In this document: positions 34,818 to 46,600 of the stretch, piece by piece
Position numbering within the stretch: the stretch's first letter is position 1
How the letters are laid out: every line of letters begins with the position of its first letter
Source: Tetradesmus obliquus
Taxonomy: Eukaryota; Chlorophyta; Chlorophyceae; Sphaeropleales; Scenedesmaceae
DNA: 64,000 bases
NCBI GenBank assembly: GCA_030272155.1
Contig: CP126201.1
Span: 4,388,501 to 4,452,500, forward strand
Reading direction: 5' to 3'
The notes under the pieces: model-generated
Databases searched by the model: none
Told to the model about the DNA's origin: nothing
Seen by the model: the letters and a program-made list of their open reading frames with translations, nothing else
Program-made: the position numbers and the translations under genes

Positions 34818-37800
34818 ACATGTAGGATTGGTTGCAAATCCAATCCAAGCCTTGCACAGACGCCAGCCTGACACACACTGCATGCACAGCCTGGCGTGCT
34901 TCCGTGTCAGTGCTTCACTACTGCACATCATGCTGCGCATCCTGCCAACGGCGCCAGGCATTGATCACCTGACACATTCCAGCGTGACTGCTCACCTGCT
35001 TCAGCACCTGTATGTCTACCTGTGCTCAAACACGTTCTCGCCCAAGTCCAGCACTACACAGCTTCAGGCTGCACACTCCCCTGCAACGTTATAACGACAC
35101 TGCACCAATCACCCCACACGCCTCACTCCTGAAACCCACCTGCTTCAGCATCTCCAGGTTGTGCTCGAATGCGGTGTCACCCACGTCCAACACTTGACAG
35201 CTTCATGCTGTACACCAACGTTTGACAGCTTCATGCTGTACACCAACACTTGACAGCTCCATGCTGTACACCAACACTTGACAGCTTCATGCTGTACACC
35301 AACACTTGACAGCTCCATGCTGCACACCAACACTTGACAGCTCCATGCTGTACACCAACACTTGACAGCTTCATGCTGTACACCAACACTTGACAGCTTC
35401 ATGCTGCACACCCGCCCAAAGGAGTCGAACACTGATCGAGTTCCCACACGCCTCACGCTTTACATACGCCTACCTGCTTCAGCATCTCCAGGTTGTGCTC
35501 AAAGGCAGTGTCACCCAGGTGCCAATATGTTTAAAGGCACCCCTGCTGCACACCCCCGCAAAAATGCCAGGCATCAACCCCACCTACCTGCTTCAGCATC
35601 TCCAGGTTGTGCTCAAAGGCAATGTCACCCAGGTTCCAGCACCAGCCAGGCACGCCATTGCTCAGCGCTTCAGCCACGTCAGCACGAGCACGGCAGACCC
35701 ACACAACTCTTGGCATGGCGAGACAGCCACAACGCAGCAGCAAAGCAAAAGTTTAGCTGCACGACCCCCTGCAACACAATTCCCACACCATGACAACAGC
35801 TGTGATTAGGCTGGAATCACTGCACCATGTATCCTACCTGCTTCAGCATCTCCAAATTGTGCTCGAACGCGGTGTCGCCCAGGTTCCAGCACCAACCAGG
35901 CACGCCATTGCTCAGCGCATCAGCCACGTCAGTCTCCAGCTCCCCGTGCGCATACTCCCGGCGCCGCATCGCGCACCACTCACCCAGCAAAAAGCCATTC
36001 GGCAGCCGCTGCAGCAGACAGAACACAGAAAACTGGCAGTGATTGGTTGCGGAGTGGTGGCAGCAAGGTCGGCAGTAGTAGGGGTGGGAGGCGTGCCGCA
36101 CACCAGTCACCCAGCAAAAAGCCATTCGGCAGCCGCTGCAGCAGCAAGAGCACAGAAAAGTAGCAGTGATTGGTTGCGGAGTGGTGGCAGCAGGCTCGCG
36201 TGCGCATTCTCCCGGCGCTGCGTTGTGCACCACTCGCCCAGCAAAAAGCCATTCAGTAGCCGCTGCAGCAGTAAGAACACAGGAAAGTAGCAGTGATTGG
36301 TTGCGGAGTGGTGGCAGCACGGTCGGCAGTAGTGGGGGTGGGAGGCGTGCCGCACACCACTCGCCCAGCAGGAAGCCATTTGGCTGCCGCTGAAGGAGAA
36401 ATACTACAGCAATGAACACTCTCTGTCAACAACAGAGATCCAAAACTGTCATCCTTTATGTTCATCACAATGCGCTTCACGCACTAGACGGACCCTCTTG
36501 AATGAGAGCAGAAGCTGCAGCAACGGCGGCTCCCGGATTGCTCCTTGTGCCTTGTGAAAGGAACTGCTGCCCTCACATACTCTGATGGAAGCTCTAAACA
36601 CACACGCACACACACAAGTGAGGCGCCTGCTGCATGCAGTTGCCATCATCCACACGCCAGCATCCCCCCAACTACTAGCAAAGTTCGAACCTAATGCCAA
36701 CACACACCCTCACCTCATACTGGCGCGGCAGCCTGCCCTGCTGCTGCACAAAATCCTGCAGCAGCTGGATCATCTCGTTCAGGGGCGGCGCCCGCACGCG
36801 CGCATCCCAGCGCCAGCCGCGAAGTGTGTTGCTGACGTGGTCGATCTGCTGCTGCGTCAGCACACCCCGCCGCCGCTGCTCCATCAGCTGCAGCAACATG
36901 AAACATGCAGCAGCAGGGGCATTACAAGCGACAGATGGCATGGGTGAAAGTGTGTTGCTGACGTGGTCGATCTGCTGCTGCGTCAGCACACCCCGCCGCC
37001 GCTGCTCCATCAGCTGCAGCAATATGAAACATGCAGCAGCAGGGGCATTACAAGCGACAGATGGCATGGGTGAAAGTGTGTTGCTGACGTGGTCGCTCTG
37101 CTGCTGCGTCAGCACGCCCCGCCGCCGCTGTTCCATCAACTGCAGCATTGAAAAGATAGGCAGCAACAGAGGTACCACGCAGGGTAGGTGTTCCAGCGCT
37201 GCTTGCAGGATCCAGTGGCGCGGATGTCTAACGCACTCGTCAGTGCGCCACACTGTACACTGCTGCATCTACTGCCACTGTCATGTCAGAACGTGGCATT
37301 GTCAAGCTGCACATGACAGCCAACCTACGCACAACGTCAACTGCACGTTAAGGGCTTGGCACCTACTCTGCCTAGCACATGCTTGTGCTCCGCTGTGATG
37401 AAACACAGCCAAAACCGGCGCCCACCTGCCTGCACACTGCTGTCGAATTCGACTCCAGCTCAAAGGGGCTGCTGCAACCACTGCTGCCACATGTCATGCA
37501 AGCACCGCAAGTTGCAGCTGCTTACATACAAGTTCAATAGGCGCCCACCTGCCTACACACAGCAGTTGCATTGGACTCCAACTCCGTTGTGCTGCTGCGC
37601 TTGTTGGTGCGCGTCTTAGGCAGCCGGCCCTTGTGCATTGCCTGGTACTGCTGCACAAAGCGGAGCCCCTGTTCAAACACTGCTGAAAGCGCTTGTGTTT
37701 GCGGCTGCCAGTCCCAGCCTTGCACAGACTGCAGTGCTGCTGCCAGATCATGGTCTAGCTGCTGCTGCTGGTGCTGCTGCCTGCATTGCTCTGCCCAGAA

Positions 37801-38711
37801 GCCGACTGCTACTCCCTCCTGCTGCTCATGCACCTGCAAGACGGGGAGAGGCAAGTGCAGGGCATGCACGCAGGTGCATACATCTAATGCAGCCGGTGCA
37901 TCTGAGTGCAATGGTACTGACTGGTACAGGCAAGCTCTCAACTCCCTTACCTGCAAGCAGGTGAAAGACAAGTGCAGGATGCATGCAGATGCATGTTCAG
38001 CGCAGCCGATGATGCATCTGAGTGCAATGGTGCTGGCTGGTATAGGCAATCAAAGACCAGTGCAACAATGCATGCAGATGCATGTTCAGCCGATGCCTCT
38101 GAGTGCAACGGTGCTGGTTTGGTGTAGGTGTGGGCATGCCATTCCAACAGGCTGTTGCTGAACTGCAGGAGCAGCTGCTGCAGGCTGGAACACAAGCCAG
38201 ACACACTACAAACTTTGACTGAGCTCCTACTACACAAAGACATGCAAGCGGCAATAAGGGTAGTATATGCGGGATTTAAATGTAGAATGGAATCTGCTGT
38301 TACCTTGGGCAGGCGTCCATTGTCCATGACAAAGCGGTACAGAGCATGCAGCCGCGCTTTTGTTGGGTCAGGGTCATGCTGCTCCATAGGCAGCGGCGCT
38401 GTGGGCGCAGCAGCAGCAGTAGCAGTACCAGTAGCAGACCTACACGCTATTGAAGATGTTGACGCATATCTGCTGGTGTGTAGGGCAGGTGCTGCTAGCC
38501 CAGCACTGCTGCTGCACCCTGCTGCTGCTGTCGCTGCTCTCTGGCCAGGCAGCGTCCGATGCTGCTGCTGCAATGAGCAGCTGCACTGAATGACTGCAGT
38601 CAAGCTTCTTTCACTGCTTGCACCGCAATGTATGCGAGGCACTAGCTGCACGTTGCTGCTGCCGTGCGGACAACGCCGAGCCAGCCAGGGCGAGCCCACG
38701 CATGGCTGCAT
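34588..38711 (-). CDS. Organelle-targeted helicase-associated (HA) domain protein
   Basis: Five exons on the minus strand: 38711-38304, 37833-37549, 36887-36714, 36008-35838, 34770-34588. They sum to 1221 nt, or 406 aa, phase 0 throughout. The first roughly 105 residues resemble a mitochondrial or plastid presequence (QLVPRIHCGASSERSLTAVI, then ALHTSRYASTSSIACRS). The rest is built of repeated HA units: a Gly-Arg-[LI]-Pro turn, a GFW/GEW/GAW tryptophan, an Arg-rich helix and a terminal W-x-W. Units are visible around GRLPK and QGWDW, LTQQQIDHVSNTLRGWRW, GRLPRQYE with NGFLLGEW to GVPGWCWNLG, and GRIPAQREEHG with VRIGAWCNKRR to AVDGWWW. It ends GMPEE and TGA. HA domains are small helical modules thought to bind nucleic acid. 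No helicase motor is present. Function and exact organelle are unknown. Introns 2, 3 and 4 are inflated by exon-edge copies. Confidence 0.8.
34771..34819 (-). repeat. Triplet tract forming the HA-gene exon 5 acceptor
   Basis: CAG/CAA tract on the plus strand (CTG/TTG in the transcript) directly abuts the acceptor CTGCTGCAG|TTTGTT of exon 5. The repeat itself therefore supplies the pyrimidine-rich stretch and the terminal AG. Confidence 0.85.
35145..35665 (-). repeat. Donor-side echoes of HA-gene exon 4 and a 28-bp minisatellite
   Basis: Intron 4 contains three copies of the end of exon 4 (codons for EHNLEMLKQ plus GTAGG/GTGGG donor; real end 35838). They lie at about 35588-35640, 35472-35522 and 35145-35190. 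Between the last two lie eight head-to-tail copies of a 28-bp unit (core ACTTGACAGCTTCATGCTGT) at about 35189-35411, differing by one or two bases. Confidence 0.85.
36095..36395 (-). repeat. Acceptor-side echoes of HA-gene exon 4 (about 125-bp unit)
   Basis: Intron 3 holds three copies of the start of exon 4 (codons RLPNGFLLGEWC; real start 36008) at about 36112-36146, 36236-36273 and 36363-36395, each with the CTGCAG-type acceptor side. The shared spacer includes AGTGATTGGTTGCGGAGTGG. Confidence 0.88.
36935..37155 (-). repeat. Acceptor-side echoes of HA-gene exon 3 (about 126-bp unit)
   Basis: Two near-identical copies of the start of exon 3 (LMEQRRRGVLTQQQIDHVSNTL; real start 36887) lie upstream in transcript order. 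Each ends at the same breakpoint after AACACACTT, where the real exon continues into RGWRW. Confidence 0.9.
37413..37470 (-). repeat. Donor-side echo of HA-gene exon 2
   Basis: One diverged copy of the exon 2 end (codons for TELESNATAVCRQ plus GTGGGCGCC donor; real end 37549) occurs about 110 bp inside intron 2. Confidence 0.8.
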
Positions 38712-40371
38712 CTGGCCAGCAGACACGTTTCGATTATATCTGAACTTAAGTCAGTACAAATTTGAGATGAGGCAGAATCGCGTGTAGGAACGGAGCAGGG
38801 TAGGCAGAAGTTCACCGCCTAGGGTTGCTGCTGTCCAACAGTAGTGCTTCCCAACGCTGTAGAGCTCTCAGTCAGGTGCATGATGATCTGCTGCTTTTCA
38901 ATCGGCATTAGAAGCCTTGGGCGGCACTGTCACCAAGGTAACAGGTGACAAACTTTGAAAGGCCAGCTCAGCTGTACCTCAAGTGACACTGAAGAGTGTT
39001 GCAGCCTTAACTTTTTTCATGTCAACTGCGGCAAGCAAAAAGCACAGATGAGGATTGTGCTGACCGAAACGACTTTGGTCATCTCAATCGAAGGATATAG
39101 TCCGAGTTACAAGGTCCAGCACAGCCACCCCACATCAGCAGCCCTGCAGCCGCAACTTGTGCAGGAACTGGGAGTAACAGACAGTCGCACTGCCAGTCAC
39201 AGCTTCAGTCTCTGCTAGTATCACAGCAGATGCTGCACTGCAGCATCTGCAGACACGGCGTGCCAGCAACTGTGCTGTTGCTGACGAGGGTCCCACGCCG
39301 CCGCCGCACCAGGACAAGTGGAAGGCAGCACTTCTTCAAACTATCATCAATCATCCAAAGCAGACAGACAACGGACAAAGCGACAATGCTGAGAAGTTCG
39401 TTGGGTCAAGCACACTGCGCGCTGTAGCATACAGCGTCGGTGCTTGTGCCAGAAGGCAGCGGCAGCTGCTTGTCACACGCTGAACAACGAGTCACTATCT
39501 TGGGATGGTCGCCGTCTGCACCTGCTGGCTGTGCCAGACTGCCAGATTGCACTGTACAAAGCACGCACTTGCACACAAAGGTCAACTTGCAACAAGGATG
39601 AATCGTGCTGCACATCAGATACTATGCTTCGAAACACATCAACATTAGCGCTGGACAGCACCGCAACATGCTTCCCGTTTTCTGTCAAAGCAGTTGGCAG
39701 CCAGCACGTTGGCTGGCTTTTGCTGCGGCATGCAAAGAGCATGTGGCCTGCAAATGGAATCAGACAGCTGCAGTGCAGGCACAGCACAGAAGCAGCATGC
39801 CCAGCAGCATGCTCTGGAGAAGCACGAACAGCACAGCATGCATGCATCTGTTCTACCCTAAGCAGCAGCATAAACAGAGGCCATGCACATGATATCAACC
39901 AGCAAAACAGGGCCCAAGCAGCATATGCTTGCATGGGAGACCCTGTACAGCACGGACACCGCAGCCCTCAAACACAAGGAACACCACCAGCAGCTGCTAC
40001 TGCCACAGCCGTGCTGTGGCAACAGCACACTTTGCACCATTCTCACTCTCTTCATACACATCTCTTCAGCAGGCAGCCTGGAAATGGCCACACGCCAGCC
40101 AATCCACACGTCCTGCTTATTAGCAAAGGCTGATCCGAATGCTCAGACAACACCTCTCTCAGTCAGACCAAAGCAGCACATGCATTGTGCACACTGCAGC
40201 ACCCTTCACATCAACTCAACACACCTCACAGCACAACACACACGCGCACACAGAGCTATCCCTCTGTCCCCAGAACGTAATGAGCACACAGCTCCACTAC
40301 ACCCAGCAATCCCCACACTACACCACACACCCAGCAGCACCTAGTCAACCCACAGCCACCCTAGAGCCTGC
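38712..40371. other. HA-gene promoter and coiled-coil gene 3' flank, no gene
   Basis: About 1.7 kb between two minus-strand genes. No exon with recognisable motifs on either strand. Open frames such as 39444-40133 are composed of low-complexity His/Thr/Ser/Cys sequence and lack ATG-led conserved features. Confidence 0.5.
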
Positions 40372-40610
40372 TCACTGCCGCGGTACCCCACTGCCATTGT
40401 TCAGCCCATTCGCAGCAGACGTCGCAGTGGCAGCGGCAGCAGCAGCAGCAGCAGCGCCGCTGCCAGGGCTTCCTGGGCTCCACTTTGCGAGGTGGCCCTC
40501 GATGAACTTGCGGCTCTGCTGCAGCACCTGCTCGCGCTTGGCAGCAGCCACGCGCAGCTGGCTGTTCTGCGCCTCCAGGGACGACACCTTGGCCATGAGG
40601 CTGGCCACCT

Positions 40611-40641
<31 letters not shown>

Positions 40642-43600
40642 AGCACAGTCAAGAGGATTGTCCACCTACAACGCGCTGCTGTTCAAGCCCAAAGGGTTCT
40701 GACCATACGCCTTCAAGCACCAGCAGCAGCGGCCGCAGGAACGCACCGTCTATCGTCGTTACCACGCCCATGCTGCAGCAGTCACGGGTGACTCAGTGCA
40801 GCAGCAGCAGCCAAGCCATTGCCAATTACATACCATCGCCTGTGCACACAGCTGCACCATCCTCCAACACCCCAGCCGCACCTGCTTGTCCCTGCCCCCT
40901 GACGCTGCTGCTGCTGCCATCGTATCCTCGAGCGCCGCATCTTTCTGCCGCAGCTCTGTCTCGAGCTGCAGCACACGGGAGCGAATGGCATCGCGCTCCG
41001 CGGCAGCAGCAGCAGCACGGGCCTCCAGCGCTGCCAGCTGCCCTGTGAGGGCTGCTTCGCGCTCCTGGACTTCAGCAGACATCTGCGCATAGGCTGGGCC
41101 GCTGCCGCCGCCAGTAATGGTGGCGCTACGGCGCATCTGTTTGGTGGGAAGGAAGGTGTGGGGATGAAGGTGCGGCAGCGGGCACGAGGCAGCAGCGATA
41201 TGCCGTGAGCAGCTGCTGTGGATGCAGACACAGGGACAATCAGGTGCTGGCAGCCCCAGCATGGCTGCTAGCGCAAGCGCACCGATACTCTTATCACAAC
41301 CCCTGCATCAGCTGATCTTTCAAAGGTCGACCCAACGCCGATCCAACCCTGTTGCACACACATGTTACTTGGGTTGTCATATAACAAAATAGTGACAAAC
41401 ATAACACATTTCTCACCTGCGCCACCTCAGCCCTGAGGCCTGCCAGGTCCTCCTCGAGCTGCTCTGCACGCGCACTGGCCTCAACAGCAATGTCAGCCTG
41501 CTCCGCCAGCTTCACCTGTGACAGAAAACAGCAGACAGCAGCAGCAGCAGCAGCAGCAACAGGCTCAGTATGATGAGGAGGAAGAAGCAAACCAGCAGCA
41601 GCACATGCCAGCAGACCCGCAGACAGCAGGTGATGCAGCAGGGGTGGCAGCGCCACCGCCATCGTGCACACAGGTTCTGGTTGCTGCGATCTGATCCGCC
41701 TTGTATAGCAGCACACGTCTGCACAGCTGGCAGATGTGACAGACAATACCAAACACGTACAATGTTTGTGCAATCTGGCATAGTGGCAGCCGCCCTCACC
41801 TGCAGGTCAGCCACCTGCGCCCGCAGCGCAGTCTCTGTCTGGCTGTTGCCGGCAGCTGCAGCTGCAGCTGCGGCAGCCTGCAGACACGAAAATCAGCAGC
41901 AGAAGATAGACAAAACAGACGTCAGCAGTCCGTCAGCATTATTCACCATGCGATGTGCTAGCCAGTGCAGACAGCAGTCCAGTGCACACCACACGCATGG
42001 TATAGCGTCGCAAGCTATATGCACGTGCACAGTCCCACCATCATCAAGCACAGGCACATGCATCCCAGCCAGCGCCGCACCTCTCGCTGCCGCTGCTGCT
42101 GCCGCTGCTCTGCCAGTGACTTGATGAGCCGCTCAGCCTTGCCCAGGATGCTGGCGGCTGCCTCAGTCTCCGCCATCGCCAGCGTCTTGACCTGCGGGCA
42201 GACACATACGCACAGCGCCGAAAAGCATGATATCAAGTTGAAATGGTAGAAACGTGAACATGGGCCAGGGGCCAGCCAGAACTAGGAGGCAAACCCACCA
42301 CATCCACGTCCAAGAAACAGTGTCACAGTGCTTGCCCTGCCCACCGCCAGCGGGCTGCAGCTGTAGAGACGGCCTGGTGCCTCTCTGATTGCAGCTGGCC
42401 CCTCAGCCCCACCTGCTGCAGCTGCGCGGTGGCCAAGTTGTTTGCCGCAGTTGCTTCTGCGATGCTGGCCTCCAGCTTGGACACCTGCCCAGTCACCAAC
42501 CCCTGTCCCCAACACACTACAGCTGCAGCCAATCCACCTCAAGACCCACCTGCTGCAGCTGTGCGGTGGCCAGGTTGTTTGCCGTGGTTGCTTCCGCAAT
42601 GCTGGCCTCCAGCTTGGACACCTGCCCAGTCACCAACCCCTGTCCCCAACACACTACAGCTGCATCCAATCCACCTCGAGACCCACCTGCTGCAGCTGTG
42701 CTGTGGCCAGGTTGTTTGCCGCAGTTGCTTCTGCGATGCTGGCCTCCAGCTTGGACACCTGCCCAGTCAGCGCCTCCACCTGCTGCGCGTAGTTGTCATT
42801 GCTGGCACGCAGCAGGCTGGCCTCCTTCTCAAGAGACAGCCGCGCACGCACCGCCTCCTCGACCTGCAGGAGAATGTTCCACATTTCATGCTGTTCATGC
42901 TTCGCTTCGACCAGGAGCTGCGAGCACTCTCAAAAGTAAATAACACCGGCAGCAACGCACGCAGCACACCACAGGGACAGTGACTCTTCTTCTGCAGCTT
43001 TCCTGCAGGCCAGCCAGAACGGTTCCTGCAAGGCAGCCAACAGGTTTCCTGCAAGCCAGCCAGCCAGCAGGCGCACCTGCGACTGCGCCAGCGCCACTGC
43101 CTTGCGAGCCTCCTCATCAGCAATGCCCCTCGCTGCAGCAGACGCCGGCTGCTGCTGCGCTGCTGCTGCACGCGTTGCGTTGGCTGCTGCCTCCACTGCT
43201 GTTTCAAGCTTGTCGGCAAGCGAGGCAATGTCTGCGTCCTTGCGCGCCAGCTGGGACTGCAGCTGCGTGACCTGCGGGACAGCAATATAAAAAGTAACAC
43301 GGTTGTAACAGGATTCAAATCCAGCCATGACAGGCGGTGACTGCTCTTGATGGGCTTGGGCACAGCAGCAGCTTGCAGTGCAACCTGAATGTTGCGCGCT
43401 TGTGTAGCGCAGATGCAGATGCCCTGATACGTGCACCACCGGATCCTTACGATACACCCCATTCAAACACAAATCAAACAATCGCAAAACTGCCAGCAGC
43501 CTGCTCCTCTCACCTTCTCCACTAGCTGCGCTGCCTGCGCCTGCACCTCCTGCACCTGCCTGCTGCTGGTGGTGGGTGCTGCTGCTGCCTGCTCCAACTG

Positions 43601-46600
43601 CTGCTTCAGTCCTGCAAGCTGCGCATTGAGGCGGCTGTTGTCTGACTGTGCGGACTCCAGCTGCTGCCGCGTCGCCTGCAGGCATGCAGCAAGGGGACAG
43701 GAATGAGTGCTGCAACACCGCCAGCAGCAAAGTCTAACAAGACATGCACACCGAGGATGGAAACGTTTTCATTGTAACGCCGCAACCCGCCTTGAACCAT
43801 CCGGATGAGCAGGGTGAATCCTAGCTTGGCATTCAGACGCGACTCTATCAGGTACATCACACCCATGCTCAGCAACCCTGCCGCTGCCGACCCCCACTTT
43901 GATTGTCGCGCTGCGCTGCGCCAGCTGCCCCGACACGTCAGCCCTGACCGTCTGCCCCTGCACCCCCTGCTGCTCCTGGCTCATGGTGGATACTCAAACC
44001 TGCTTTTAGCTTGTTGTCGCGCTGCGCTGCGCTGCGCCAGCTGCCCCGACACGTCACTCCCAACCGTCTGCCCCTGCGCCCCCTGCTCCCCTTGACTGGA
44101 GGTATAACCTGCACTCCAAGCTGTTGCTCTTACCTTGATTGTCGCATCGCGCTGCGCCAGCTGCGCCGACACGTCAGCGCCCGGCTGCTGCTGCCCCTGC
44201 TGCTGCCCCTGGCTCATGGTGGCCACACTGGCCTTCAGCGCATCCAGCTGCGCTGACAGTGCTTCCACCTGGCTGCCGCGGCTGGCTGCCAGCTGGCTGG
44301 CATCTTGTAGGGCCACCTGTGCTGCTGATAGCTTGGCCAGAGCTTCCTTTTCTGCCTCCTTTGCTGCGCCCATCTGCGCCGCTAGCTGCTGCGCGCGCGC
44401 TGTCTCCGTGGTGAGCTCCACACGCACAGCCGCAAGCTGCTGCCCCGCCTCCTCCAGCTTTGCCTCTGCTGCTGCTGCATCAGAGATGGCCTGCTCAGCC
44501 TTGAGCTGGCTGCTGCGCAGCGCTACAACCTGCGAATTAAACATGCAGGGGAACACGTGCAGCAGTGTTGAGGCGCAGAGGTCGAGCACGGCTGAGCCAC
44601 AGCAGCAGCAGGCAGTTTGCCACATTTTATACACCATGCGCCAGACCAGCAATGATTTGCATGCGACCGACAGTGACAAACTGCATCGGCATCAAGAACA
44701 GCGCATTTTCTTGGCCAGGTCGTCGCGCTCTGCCTGCAGCTTTGTGCTCGCCTTCTCAGCCAGCAGCAGGTCCTGCTGCGCGCGCGACAGATCCCAGCCA
44801 ACCAACAACAGAAACCCCCAGCCGGCACCCAACATGTGGCCAAAAAGCCACATCACGATGAGTGTGCGGCACCTTTGCTTGGCCAGGTTGTCGCGCCACA
44901 CAGCATACACAACAAACAACATGTGAGGAGCAGCACCGCAGGCTTTGTACCCCGCCTGTTCCGCGCCTTTTGGCCATGTCGGCCCGCTCTGCCTGCAGCG
45001 TGATGCAAACACCAACATTACTAAAACAAACCCATAAACAACATGTAAGAAGCATCTCGCCGCACCTTCTTGGCCAGGTCGTCGCGCTCTGCCTGCAGCT
45101 TTGTGCTCGCTTTCTCAGCCAGCAGCAGGTCCTGCTGCGCGCGCGACAGCTCCAGCGCTTTGCTGGCCTCTCGCTTGACAGCCGACTTGAGCTCGTCACG
45201 CATCTCTTGAGCCTCTGCCTTTGCAGCCTCCAGGTCCTCCTGCAAGCATGAACGCCAGGAGGACATGTAAGCCAGTGCAAGCACAGCGCATTTGCTTCGC
45301 CTCTCCCTGGCGGCCAGTGCACACAGCAAAGAAACAGGGCACAGCAAATACCTGAACCCTGTGCCGCACCTGCATGGCCTTGGCCGTCATCTGCATCTCC
45401 TGGCTGCCGCTCAAGCCGCTGGCCAATGCACAAAGCAAGGGAAAAGGGCAAAACGGGAGAGGGAAACTGAGTCATGTGCCGCACCTGCATGGCCCTGGCT
45501 TCTCCCGCATCACCTGGCTGCCGTTCTCGCCAATGCCCAATGAACCACACGGCAAGGAAACACGGCAAAGCCGAATACTACAAACCACAATTGAAACTCG
45601 CGCCGCACCTGCCAGTCGCGCCACTGGCCAGTGCACAGCGCAAGGCAACAGTGCCACAGCACAAGTCAACAGTGCTACAACCACGACTTGGGCCGCACAT
45701 GCATGGCCTTGGCCTTCTCACGCATCTGTTGGCTGCCACTTGCGCCGCTGGCCAATGCACACAGCACTGCAACAGAGCACAGCAAGCTAAAAACAAAGCA
45801 GAGCGCCACACCTCCATGGCCTTGGCCTTCTGCCGCATCTCCTGGCTGCCGTTCCCGCCAATCCCCACTGCAAGAAAACAGCGCAAAGCAAGACAAACCT
45901 ACAACAAAAAACTGCCGCACCTCCATGGCCTTAGCCTTCTCCCGCATCTCCTGGCTGCCATTGGCGCCAGCGTGCGGCAACTGTCAACGCAAGAACACAC
46001 GCCAAGGCAACAACAAAACTACTACTAATTCATCTGCCTCACCTCCATGGCCTTGGCTTTCTCCCGCATCTCCTGGCTGCCGTTGGCGCCACACAGCAAG
46101 GCAACAAGGCACAGCCAAAGACAACAAACCACAACCAAAGCCTGCGCCGCACCTCCATGGCCTTGGCTTTCTCCCGCATCTCCTGGCTGCCGTTGGCACC
46201 GCTGGCCAGCTGCGCCGACAGCTCCGCCAGCCGCTTCTCGCCCGTCTCGACAGCTGCCTCAGCCTCCCCGAGCTTCTGCTCCAGTGCGAGTGCCTCCTCT
46301 TCGAGGTCAGTGTTCTGCTTGGAGAGCTCAATGACCTGGCAGCAACAGCAGCACCCGGCAAAGGTCAACAATGTGGGTGAGCGTCACCAAACAGCTACAC
46401 AGCAACAGCAGGAAACAGCGGCTGCTGGGACAGCTTGGCGAGTAAAGCGGCAGCTGCAGCTGCAACTATGTAACAGTTGACACGGCGGTAGCAGAGCTCC
46501 AGCCCCCACCCCCACCCTTACTGCCACTTGTTACATTCGTGTTACTGACTGTTACTAACACACCCACCTGTGTCTGGTAGTCTGCCAGCAGCGTCTGCAT

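Noticed and set aside
35189..35411. CRISPR-like regular array
   Set aside because: The units are contiguous with no unique spacers and the window is a eukaryotic nuclear genome; it is a minisatellite.
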